Origin: Nitrospirota bacterium
Lineage (GTDB): Bacteria; Nitrospinota_A; UBA7883; JACRGQ01
Direction of reading: 5' to 3'
Length of the DNA stretch: 7,171 nucleotides
NCBI GenBank assembly: GCA_024275775.1
Contig: JAJRYM010000261.1
Span: forward strand, 1 to 7,171
The notes below the pieces were generated by a model. That model ran no database searches and was not told the origin of the DNA. It worked only from the letters and a program-made list of their open reading frames with translations. A program made the translations under genes and the position numbers. The stretch's first letter is position 1. Each line of letters begins with the position of its first letter. Positions 1 to 6,372 of this stretch are shown here, in pieces.

Positions 1-764
1 AGTTCCGGACAAAACGGCGTTATGAAACCGTTGCTGAATTTCTCAAACAGGTCGGGGTCCGTTCTGGTTCTTCCGTCCCACCTGCACCGGACTCCCACGA
101 GGCAGGCCGAAGCCATATCGCCGCCCTGTTTCGAACAGTCATTATTTTTCACCTCCTCGAACAGTATCCCGCCACCCTCAAGCCTAACCCGGCCTTCGAG
201 CAGTTCCGCTATTACGCGCGGGTACAGCTTGTGCTCCTGCTCCAGTATGCGGGCGGAAAGCGATTCGACAGTATCGTTCTTTTCGACCCGCACTCTACTC
301 TGCCGGATAATCGGGCCGGTATCCATGCCGACGTCTACAAAATGCACCGTACAGCCGGATTCATCCACGCCGGCTTCCAGCGCCTGCTTCTGGGCGCCAA
401 GCCCCCGAAAAGCCGGCAACAGCGAGGGATGAATGTTTATAATCCGCCCGGCAAACTTACTTATGACGCTTTCATGAATGATTTTCATGAAACCGGCCAG
501 ACAGACGATATCAATTTCTCTTTTGCCGAGCTCTTCTATAAGGGCCTCGCCAAATTTTTTTCTTCCCCTGTATGTTTCCGGATTGATGAAACATGTTTCA
601 ACACCGTGTTTCACGGCGTAAGCCAGAGCGGGAGCGGAGGGGTTGTCCGTTACCACCAGCGCCGGCAAAGAAGGAATTTCGCCTCTTTGGGCGGCTTCCA
701 GTATTGCTTTGAGATTGGAGCCGCGGCCGGAAACCAGCACAGCGTATTTATGTTTTTTGCCCAT
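1..764 (-). CDS. purN: Phosphoribosylglycinamide formyltransferase (PurN), in frame with an N-terminal piece of a DUF523/TudS-type domain; 3' end cut by window
   Basis: PurN makes formyl-GAR from GAR and 10-formyltetrahydrofolate, the third step of cytosolic purine synthesis. Residues 1-203 are a complete PurN: the GAR-phosphate loop SGRGSN (12-17), GFMKI (91-95), NIHPSLLP (110-117) and GMDTGP (146-151). N110, H112 and D148 match the catalytic Asn/His/Asp of E. coli PurN (N106, H108, D144). The start is ATG 764, 10 bases after the lpxC stop, with AGGGG close upstream; a GTP-rich alternative start was not seen. Normal PurN ends near the EGRVRLEGG stretch (190-198), but this frame stays open. 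Residues ~217-254 read SACLVGVRCRWDG (219-231) and PFCPE (250-254), which is the N-terminal signature of DUF523, the family that includes the [4Fe-4S] thiouracil desulfidase TudS. C221 and C252 correspond to two of its three cluster cysteines (family knowledge from memory). PurN is certain and the DUF523 identity is strong. Whether one polypeptide is really made is uncertain because of the junction described at 140-158. Confidence 0.9.
   Translation of the reverse strand, partial: MGKKHKYAVLVSGRGSNLKAILEAAQRGEIPSLPALVVTDNPSAPALAYAVKHGVETCFINPETYRGRKKFGEALIEELGKREIDIVCLAGFMKIIHESVISKFAGRIINIHPSLLPAFRGLGAQKQALEAGVDESGCTVHFVDVGMDTGPIIRQSRVRVEKNDTVESLSARILEQEHKLYPRVIAELLEGRVRLEGGGILFEEVKNNDCSKQGGDMASACLVGVRCRWDGRTRTDPDLFEKFSNGFITPFCPE
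140..158 (-). promoter_or_regulatory. Strong Shine-Dalgarno and out-of-frame ATG at the PurN/DUF523 junction
   Basis: On the minus strand GAGGAGGT (158-151) lies 8 bases before an ATG (142-140) inside the string TAATG, a typical stop-start overlap. Neither the TAA nor the ATG is in the PurN frame. The ATG frame begins MTVRNRAAIWL and then leaves the DUF523 frame; it hits a stop at 22-20 after 40 codons. One extra base near the CTTCGG at about 113-108 would make it read IWL-SACLVG, a better DUF523 first strand than the GDMA-SACLVG of the PurN frame. The site looks like the start signal of a separate DUF523 gene, either a relic or a real one hidden by indels. An in-frame ATG at 116-114 is a weaker alternative internal start. 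Confidence 0.4.
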
Positions 765-774
765 CGCCCCTATT

Positions 775-2796
775 TCAGGATTTTAGCCCCGACTCCCGTA
801 TCTTTTCCAGCAGAGCGACATTCATGAAATGCCCGCTCAGATTTGCCGTTATCTTGCCTATAACAGGCCTGCCCAGAAGATAAAAATCACCGATGATGTC
901 TAAAATCTTGTGGCGGGCGAACTCATCGTCAAACCGCAGGGTTGTGTTAACAATTTTTTCATCATCCACCAGGATTACATTGGAAAGTTTGCCGCCTTCG
1001 GCGAAACCCGGGGTGCTGGAGTTTTTTATATCGCTTACAAAGCCGAAAGTCCTGGCGGGCGCTATTTCTTTTTTGAAACTTGCGATTCCGGTCATTCTGA
1101 ACTTCGCGCGCATCTTCCCGACGGGTTGTGGATAATCCATCCTGTATTCGATGGCCAATTTATCGGAAGGTTCTATCATTAAATATCGCTTATCGTCGGC
1201 TATTTCGCCCACCACTATTTTACTGTCAATGACAATGGGGTCGACAACGCCATCCTGCTCTTCTACACCGGCGTTTTCTATAATTTCGCAGAATTTAATC
1301 GCCGAGCCATCCAGTATCGGTATTTCATCGCTTACTTTAAGCAGTGCGTTGGTTACGCCGTACATGTGGAGCGTGGCCATTATATGCTCAATGGTTTTAA
1401 CCGACGTCTGGCCGGCGCGCAGGGACGTGGCGTATTCGGTGGACTGCACGTTATCCAGCGAAGCGGCAATCTGTTTACCGCTTGATATATCGGAAAAGAT
1501 TATCCCGCTGTTCGGAGGAAGGGGAGAGATGATAAGCCCGGTTTTGGTGCCGGAGTGAAGCCCCAGTCCGGTTATGACAATGCTCCGGCTGATCGTCCGC
1601 TGTCTGAGGGAGCCGGACGGCGCGGCTTGAACCTTTTTGCGCAGTCCCGGCTTTGTTCCGCGTGATATCCGCCCAGTTTTAAGCGACCCTCCGAAAGGTA
1701 TATCGTCCGGTTCGATCAGTTCGGAGGAAGACGCCATCACCATGTTTTCAACGACCGTTCGAAGCTCTTTAACATTTCCGGGCCAGGCATAGCCGAGCAT
1801 TTTCTCCATAGCCTTGCGGGAAAGCCTGATATCCGGCTTGCCGAAATCTTCCGCCGCGCCTTCCATGAAGGTTGCTATAAGTTCGGGGATATCCGTGCCG
1901 CGATTGCGCAAAGGAGGAAGCGCGAAAGGCTCCCCATGATAAAAACCGCCCAGTTTCTCCATTTTTCTCTTAAGCGACCTTTTATCCGCACCGGCGTTGA
2001 CGGCCGAAATAAAGGCGAGTTTTCCCTCTTTGCCGGCCGCCGTCAAATTAATGAGCTCCAGAAGCCGTTCGCGAAGCTCCTTCCTTAACTTCTGCGGTTC
2101 CAGAAGATAGATGGTTCCGGCAAGGCCTGAAAATTTTGAATCTTTTGCCAACGGTTTTTCCGAAAAGGGGCCGAACAGCCTTTCAAATTCGGAGTGTTTC
2201 AGACTTTTACAATCAACCTTTATGAAATGGGAGATATTTCTTCCGCTTTTCCAGTGAATATATCTTGCCGTGTACTCCTTACCGGTGCCGGGCTCCCCCG
2301 CAATCAGTAGCGGCCGGCCGGAATCAGCCGAGGAATCAATCCGGCCCAGCGCTTCTTTCATCGTATCGGAGCCGGCGATATAGTTGTAATCCGTGCGGGA
2401 CGGCTTTTCGCCGCCCTTTTTCCGATCCGGTTTAAGAGCCGACTGGACGGACTCAAGAACGGCTTCCAGCGAAAGAGGTTTTTCAAGAAAATCGAAAGCT
2501 CCCAGTTTGGTTGCCCGTACGGCCGTATCTATGGAGGCATGGCCGGATATCATGATTACTTCGGAATTTATGTTTCTTTTCCTTATCTCGCGAAGCGTTT
2601 GGAGTCCGTCCTTTCTTCCCGGCAACCAGACATCCAGAAGAACCAGAGCGTACGGCCTTTGCTGAAGCGCCGCAAGAGCTCTCTCTCCGTTTTCCGCGGT
2701 ATCAACTGTGTAGCCTTCATCAACAAGAATATTGCTGAGAGATTCCGTAATTCCCGGCTCATCATCCACGATGAGAATGTTTGTTTTAGATTTCAT
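775..2796 (-). CDS. lpxC: Response-regulator receiver / degenerate NtrX-like AAA+ / LpxC deacetylase fusion
   Basis: This 673-residue protein has three parts. Residues ~6-122 are a CheY-type receiver closest in style to NtrX, with acidic pair D11-D12, phosphoacceptor D55 (LLDVWLPG), switch Ser S84 and K106. Residues ~138-369 are a sigma-54-activator-type AAA+ domain with Walker A GEPGTGKE (167-174). The GAFTGA loop is absent, Walker B reads GTIYLLEP (227-234) without its Asp, and I see no arginine-finger segment. LPPLRNRGTDIP (293-304) and WPGNVKEL (338-345) remain. The usual Fis-type HTH is missing. After a basic linker (~370-400), residues 401-673 are a full LpxC, which removes acetyl from UDP-3-O-acyl-GlcNAc in the cytosol, the committed step of lipid A synthesis. 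E470 and H471 (TIEH), T583 (ARTFGF), H629, D633, D637 and H656 match E. coli E78, H79, T191, H238, D242, D246 and H265, so activity is expected. LpxC is normally ~300 residues. ATG 2796 was chosen because the receiver starts at once; a TTG at 2835 would add 13 residues but has no SD. No frameshift signs were found at the linker. Confidence 0.93.
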   Translation of the reverse strand: MKSKTNILIVDDEPGITESLSNILVDEGYTVDTAENGERALAALQQRPYALVLLDVWLPGRKDGLQTLREIRKRNINSEVIMISGHASIDTAVRATKLGAFDFLEKPLSLEAVLESVQSALKPDRKKGGEKPSRTDYNYIAGSDTMKEALGRIDSSADSGRPLLIAGEPGTGKEYTARYIHWKSGRNISHFIKVDCKSLKHSEFERLFGPFSEKPLAKDSKFSGLAGTIYLLEPQKLRKELRERLLELINLTAAGKEGKLAFISAVNAGADKRSLKRKMEKLGGFYHGEPFALPPLRNRGTDIPELIATFMEGAAEDFGKPDIRLSRKAMEKMLGYAWPGNVKELRTVVENMVMASSSELIEPDDIPFGGSLKTGRISRGTKPGLRKKVQAAPSGSLRQRTISRSIVITGLGLHSGTKTGLIISPLPPNSGIIFSDISSGKQIAASLDNVQSTEYATSLRAGQTSVKTIEHIMATLHMYGVTNALLKVSDEIPILDGSAIKFCEIIENAGVEEQDGVVDPIVIDSKIVVGEIADDKRYLMIEPSDKLAIEYRMDYPQPVGKMRAKFRMTGIASFKKEIAPARTFGFVSDIKNSSTPGFAEGGKLSNVILVDDEKIVNTTLRFDDEFARHKILDIIGDFYLLGRPVIGKITANLSGHFMNVALLEKIRESGLKS

Positions 2797-2823
2797 TTGA
2801 TTATCGCTACCTGCCTGCAAACC

Positions 2824-2834
2824 TGCGTTACGCA
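2824..2834. repeat. Short palindrome in the peroxidase-lpxC gap
   Basis: TGCGT-T-ACGCA is a perfect 5-base inverted repeat with a one-base centre. It lies within the 55-base gap between the peroxidase stop and the lpxC ATG. It has no T-tract after it on the minus strand, so it does not look like an intrinsic terminator. It could be a small operator or chance. Confidence 0.25.
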
Positions 2835-2851
2835 ACGGTTCGGTTAAGACT

Positions 2852-3910
2852 TTATTCGGGAAAGTCGCCCGGCGGCGTTATATCCTGCCATCCTTCGCCG
2901 TCAAGAGCCTTTAGAAACGCAACCATATCTTTTTCTTCCTGTTCAGACAAACCAAGCGGCTCTATCAGCGGGCTAAGGTTGGCATTGGGGTGGCCGCCTA
3001 CATTATAAAAATGAACTACCTCTTCCAGCGTTGCTATGCTTCCATCGTGCATATAGGGCGCCGTTTTGCTGATTGCCCGCAAAGTGGGGGTTTTAAAAGC
3101 GCCCTTGTCGCTCTCGTCGTGCGTTACGCCATACCGCCCGAGGTCGGGCTTTTCGGCATCCATGCCGACCCCCAGATTATGAAAATCCTCATCGGTGAAA
3201 TTGAATCCGGCATGGCAAACTTCGCAGTTACCTTTATCCTCGAAAACCTGCAAACCCCTTATCTCCTGCTCGTTGAGGGCTTTCTTTTCTCCCGCTTTAT
3301 AGCGGTCATACTTCGAATTGCCTGAGATCACCGTCCGTTCGAAAGCGGCTATCGCTTTGGCGATGCCGTCCATCGTTACATCCGCATTGAAAACTGCCCG
3401 GAAAAGCTCCCGATATTGCCTGATTGATGAAACTTTTTCCACAACGGCGGCCTCGTCCTTGAAACCGTGCTCTATGGGGTTGGTAAGAGGAGCTTTGGCC
3501 TGTTCTTCAAGCGAAGCGGCTCTTCCGTCCCAAAACTGGGTAGTGCTGAAAACGCGGTTGATTACGGTCGGGGCGCTTCTTCCCCCCTTCTGCCCGCGTA
3601 TCCCGGTCGAAACCGGCTGATTGTCGGTAAAGCCAGCGTTAGGGCGATGACAGCTAGCGCAAGCCACGGAATCGTCCGGCGAGAGCCTCTTGTCGAAGTA
3701 AAGCAGATGCCCAAGCTGGATTTTCTTCGTCGTCATGCGGTTGTCTGCCGGGATATGGTACGCTTCCGTCTCCAGCCCCAATGGAAGCGTAGCTTTGGGC
3801 GACCGTGTTGCGCGAATGGCTACAAGACCCATAAGCATTAGCAGAATAATCACGGCGGCCATGAACGGAACGGGAGATACTTTTTTCTTCTCAATATCAT
3901 GGGGTTGCAT
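2852..3910 (-). CDS. Membrane-anchored di-haem cytochrome c peroxidase (CcpA/MauG family)
   Basis: Bacterial cytochrome c peroxidases reduce hydrogen peroxide to water in the periplasm with electrons from small cytochromes or quinol pathways. The 352-residue protein begins with a short basic tail (KKK 8-10) and one hydrophobic segment (~14-32), which predicts an uncleaved N-terminal anchor with the rest outside the inner membrane. Two CXXCH haem motifs are present: CASCH (84-88), expected for the low-potential peroxidatic haem, and CEVCH (229-233), expected for the electron-transfer haem. FWDGR (126-130) and APYMHDG (284-290) are family hallmarks. M287 fits the axial Met of true CCPs rather than the Tyr found in MauG, so peroxidase is favoured over a cofactor-maturing enzyme. 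The length is typical for the family. ATG 3910 has AAGGA 11 bases upstream. It is the first gene of the leftward group, 55 bases before the LpxC fusion; I found no convincing promoter for it. The exact substrate is unknown. Confidence 0.93.
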   Translation of the reverse strand: MQPHDIEKKKVSPVPFMAAVIILLMLMGLVAIRATRSPKATLPLGLETEAYHIPADNRMTTKKIQLGHLLYFDKRLSPDDSVACASCHRPNAGFTDNQPVSTGIRGQKGGRSAPTVINRVFSTTQFWDGRAASLEEQAKAPLTNPIEHGFKDEAAVVEKVSSIRQYRELFRAVFNADVTMDGIAKAIAAFERTVISGNSKYDRYKAGEKKALNEQEIRGLQVFEDKGNCEVCHAGFNFTDEDFHNLGVGMDAEKPDLGRYGVTHDESDKGAFKTPTLRAISKTAPYMHDGSIATLEEVVHFYNVGGHPNANLSPLIEPLGLSEQEEKDMVAFLKALDGEGWQDITPPGDFPE

Positions 3911-3948
3911 TTATGAATCCGTCCTTTTTAATAACATTTCACGAAAGG

Positions 3949-3977
3949 TTGACATTTTCAGGGTTCAACACTATTAA
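3949..3977 (+). promoter_or_regulatory. Candidate sigma-70 promoter for the suf genes
   Basis: A perfect TTGACA (3949-3954) is followed after 17 bases by TATTAA (3972-3977), a 4/6 match to the -10 consensus. Transcription would start near 3984 and leave a leader of about 145 bases before sufB. It reads away from the peroxidase gene and is the best promoter match I found in the intergenic region. Confidence 0.45.
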
Positions 3978-3983
3978 GATAGT
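3970..3983. repeat. Inverted repeat over the candidate suf -10 element, possible operator
   Basis: ACTAT (3970-3974) and ATAGT (3979-3983) are perfect inverted arms separated by TAAG and overlap the -10 hexamer. A repressor bound here would block the promoter. Rrf2-type regulators (IscR, SufR) commonly control suf genes, but this site does not match the IscR or SufR consensus I know, and no regulator gene is in the window. Confidence 0.3.
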
Positions 3984-4127
3984 ATCATTTTTGCCTATCC
4001 GGCAAATCTGCGCAACCGAAAAAAAACTGTCGGCGAATACCCGATGGGGTTAATATGAAAAGAGGATATTATCCGAATCGCCGAAGCGGGATTCCGTATC
4101 CTTACCTGATTACAGAAAGATACCAAC
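3984..4127 (+). other. suf 5' leader with several short hairpins
   Basis: This region would be the untranslated leader of sufB. It holds a 6-base-pair hairpin TTTGCC/GGCAAA (3990-3995 and 4001-4006), a run of eight A (4019-4026), and the inverted repeat GGATA-T-TATCC (4064-4074). A bulged 8-pair hairpin follows at 4075-4094 (GAATC/GATTC outside, CCG/CGG inside). A second TATCC at 4097-4101 could also pair with GGATA 4064-4068, so two mutually exclusive folds are drawable. I recognise no known riboswitch or terminator here. The sufB SD is weak (AGAAAG about 8 bases before the ATG). Confidence 0.35.
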
Positions 4128-4144
4128 ATGGAAAAAAAGATTGA
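4055..4144 (+). CDS. Possible 29-codon upstream ORF overlapping the sufB start
   Basis: An ATG at 4055 with GGGG five bases upstream opens a 29-codon frame rich in Tyr, Pro and Arg (it starts MKRGYYPNRR). It ends at TGA 4142-4144, 17 bases inside sufB in another frame. Its start overlaps the TGA of a four-codon MGLI frame (4044-4058). If translated it could couple to or compete with sufB initiation. There is no homology I recognise, and an ORF of this size can occur by chance. Confidence 0.18.
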   Translation: MKRGYYPNRRSGIPYPYLITERYQHGKKD

Positions 4145-5591
4145 AAAAAACTCCGAACTATCGGAAATCGTCGGAGATCAAAAGGAATACAAGTACGGCT
4201 TCGTAACCGATATCGAATCCTACATCTTGCCCAAAGGGATTAACGAAGATACCGTGCGGGCGATATGGGCCAAACGGGGCGAGCCGGAATTCATGCTGGA
4301 ATTCAGGCTGAAAGCTTTCAAAAAATGGAAGGAAATGAAAGAGCCCCGCTGGGCTCATGTAGACTACCCGCCGATAGATTATCAGGGCATTTCCTATTAC
4401 TCGGCGCCGAAAGCCAAAAAGAAACTTGAAACGATGGATGAAGTGCCGGAAGAGGTGCGAGATACTTTCGATAAGCTCGGCATACCGGTTGAGGAGCAAA
4501 AGAGGCTTTCAAACGTCGCCGTGGACGCGGTATTCGATTCCGTGAGCGTGGCGACTACCCACAAAAAGATGCTGGCGAGAGAAGGGATAATCTTCTGCTC
4601 CATTACCGAAGCGATGAATGAGCATCCGGAACTTTTCAAAAAATATATCGGCACGGTGGTGCCAACGGGCGATAACTTCTTCGCGGCCCTGAACAGCGCT
4701 GTTTTTTCGGACGGCTCTTTCGTGTACATTCCGCCAAATAAGAAATGCCCCATCGAGCTTTCCACCTATTTCAGAATCAACACCGAAGGGTCGGGACAGT
4801 TTGAGCGCACCCTTATCATCGCGGACAAGGGAAGCTCCGTTTCCTACCTTGAAGGGTGTACCGCCCCGCAGTTCGATACCAACCAGCTCCACGCGGCCAT
4901 TGTGGAACTGGTGGCGCTGGACGACGCCGAAATAAAATATTCCACCGTGCAGAACTGGTACGCAGGCGATCCGGAAACCGGCAAGGGCGGCATATACAAT
5001 TTCGTGGTTAAGCGCGGGCAGTGCCGGGGCAAAAACTCGAAAATATCATGGACGCAGATTGAAACCGGCTCGGCAATCACATGGAAATATCCCAGCTGTA
5101 TCCTGCAGGGCGATAACAGCGTAGGCGAGTTCTATTCGGTGGCGCTCACCACGGGGCGACAGCAGGCGGATACCGGCACGAAGATGATACATATCGGGAA
5201 GAACACCCGGTCGGTAACCATCTCCAAGGGAATCTCGGCCGACCACGCTTCCAACGCCTATCGAGGCCTCGTGCGGGTGGCGCCGGGCGCCGAAAACGCG
5301 CGCAACTATACCCAGTGCGACTCCATGCTGGTGGGCGATAAATCAAGCGCGCATACTTTCCCGTACATAGAATCGGCCAACGATTCCGCCCAGCTGGAGC
5401 ATGAAGCGTCCACTTCCAAGATAAGCGAAGAACAGCTTTTCTATTTCCAGCAAAGAGGAATATCGAGAGAGCAGGCCATCAATTCGATTATCAACGGTTT
5501 CTGCAAGGAGGTGTTCAACCACCTGCCTATGGAATTCGCGGTCGAAGCGCACAAGCTCCTTACCCTGAAACTCGAACACAGCGTAGGATAA
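4128..5591 (+). CDS. sufB: Fe-S cluster scaffold protein SufB
   Basis: SufB is the scaffold subunit of the cytosolic SufBC2D complex, where sulfur and iron are assembled into nascent clusters. The 487-residue length is normal (E. coli 495). Counting from the C-terminus and the LEGC motif, the residues reported as important in E. coli are all present: R216, N218, C244 (LEGC), Q275 and W277 (VQNWY), K295, C397 (YTQCDS), H425 and E426 (QLEHE). They match E. coli R226, N228, C254, Q285, W287, K303, C405, H433 and E434 as I recall them. The C-terminal segment with HLPMEFAVEAHKL is the SufC-contacting helical region. ATG 4128 gives the standard SufB N-terminus and directly precedes a conserved-looking YKYGFVTDIE block; the SD is weak. 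It is first in a sufB-sufC-sufD operon, divergent from the peroxidase gene. No SufR, IscR or SufA is seen before it. Confidence 0.97.
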   Translation: MEKKIEKNSELSEIVGDQKEYKYGFVTDIESYILPKGINEDTVRAIWAKRGEPEFMLEFRLKAFKKWKEMKEPRWAHVDYPPIDYQGISYYSAPKAKKKLETMDEVPEEVRDTFDKLGIPVEEQKRLSNVAVDAVFDSVSVATTHKKMLAREGIIFCSITEAMNEHPELFKKYIGTVVPTGDNFFAALNSAVFSDGSFVYIPPNKKCPIELSTYFRINTEGSGQFERTLIIADKGSSVSYLEGCTAPQFDTNQLHAAIVELVALDDAEIKYSTVQNWYAGDPETGKGGIYNFVVKRGQCRGKNSKISWTQIETGSAITWKYPSCILQGDNSVGEFYSVALTTGRQQADTGTKMIHIGKNTRSVTISKGISADHASNAYRGLVRVAPGAENARNYTQCDSMLVGDKSSAHTFPYIESANDSAQLEHEASTSKISEEQLFYFQQRGISREQAINSIINGFCKEVFNHLPMEFAVEAHKLLTLKLEHSVG

Positions 5592-5610
5592 CTACGGAAA
5601 GGAACTATTT

Positions 5611-6369
5611 ATGCTTGAAGTAAAGGATTTGAAAGCCGGTCTCGACGGTACGGAAATTCTTAAAGGAATATCGCTTAACGTAAAAAAAGGTGAAGTGCAT
5701 TCCATAATGGGGCCTAACGGTTCCGGGAAAAGTACTTTTTCCAAAATACTCGTCGGCCACCCCGCGTACGACGTGCTAAGCGGAAGCGTTACCCTGAACG
5801 GCGAAAATCTGCTTGAAATGGAACCGGAGGAGCGCGCCTTGAACGGCATCTTTCTGGGCTACCAGTATCCGGTGGAAGTGCCGGGCGTGAACAACGCCGA
5901 ATTTCTGCGGATGGCCTACAACGAAAAACTCAAGAAGGAAGGCAAGGAAGAGGTTGACCCGCTGGACTTCGATATCCTTCTCGGCGAGAAGATGAAACTC
6001 CTCGGCATGGACAGCCGGTACAAGGAGAGGTCTGTGAATGAAGGATTTTCCGGCGGCGAGAAAAAGAAAAACGAAATACTTCAGATGGCCGTGCTGGAGC
6101 CGAAACTGTCGATACTGGACGAAATAGATTCCGGGCTGGACATAGACGCTCTCAAAACTGTCGCGGAAGGGGTGAACACGCTACGCAACAAGGATACCGC
6201 CATAATCCTCATCACCCATTACCCGCGTATTCTGGAATACATCAAACCGGACCATGTGCATGTCTTAAGCGCCGGGAAAATCATAAAATCCGGGGATTTC
6301 GCGCTCGCGCACGAACTGGAAAAGACCGGTTACGACAGCCTTGTGCAGATGGCCGCCGAGAAGGATTGA
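5611..6369 (+). CDS. sufC: Fe-S assembly ATPase SufC
   Basis: SufC is the ABC-type ATPase of the SufBC2D scaffold; its ATP-driven dimerisation opens the SufB-SufD interface for cluster building. The 252 residues carry Walker A GPNGSGKST (34-42, K40), Q-loop Q85 in YQYPVEVPG (84-92), signature SGGEKKKNEI (147-156), Walker B LSILDEIDSGLD (166-177, catalytic E171) and switch H203 in ITHYPR. These positions coincide with those of E. coli SufC. The FSGGEKKKNEI form and the Y-P-V-E-V-P-G stretch separate SufC from other ABC ATPases. ATG 5611 has AAGGA seven bases upstream and lies 19 bases after the sufB stop, so translation from the same mRNA is expected. Confidence 0.97.
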   Translation: MLEVKDLKAGLDGTEILKGISLNVKKGEVHSIMGPNGSGKSTFSKILVGHPAYDVLSGSVTLNGENLLEMEPEERALNGIFLGYQYPVEVPGVNNAEFLRMAYNEKLKKEGKEEVDPLDFDILLGEKMKLLGMDSRYKERSVNEGFSGGEKKKNEILQMAVLEPKLSILDEIDSGLDIDALKTVAEGVNTLRNKDTAIILITHYPRILEYIKPDHVHVLSAGKIIKSGDFALAHELEKTGYDSLVQMAAEKD

Positions 6370-6372
6370 GCC

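Noticed and set aside
22..142. 40-codon frame from the strong SD/ATG as a gene of its own
   Set aside because: It stops after 40 codons and its translation departs from DUF523 after about 11 residues; as sequenced it is not a credible gene, only a sign of a displaced start.
231..827. Long plus-strand open frame opposite purN
   Set aside because: It lies antisense to the PurN frame, which has all the catalytic motifs; its product has no recognisable domain and no SD context. It is a shadow.
2797..2835. TTG 2835 as the start of the receiver-LpxC fusion
   Set aside because: It adds 13 residues with no similarity to receivers and has no SD; ATG 2796 sits directly before the receiver.
3911..4127. 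SufR-type CAAC-N6-GTTG operator or a known Fe-S riboswitch in the intergenic region
   Set aside because: I looked for the motif and for familiar riboswitch cores and found neither.
4397..5579. Several minus-strand open frames opposite sufB
   Set aside because: All lie antisense to a fully conserved SufB; their translations show no family motifs.
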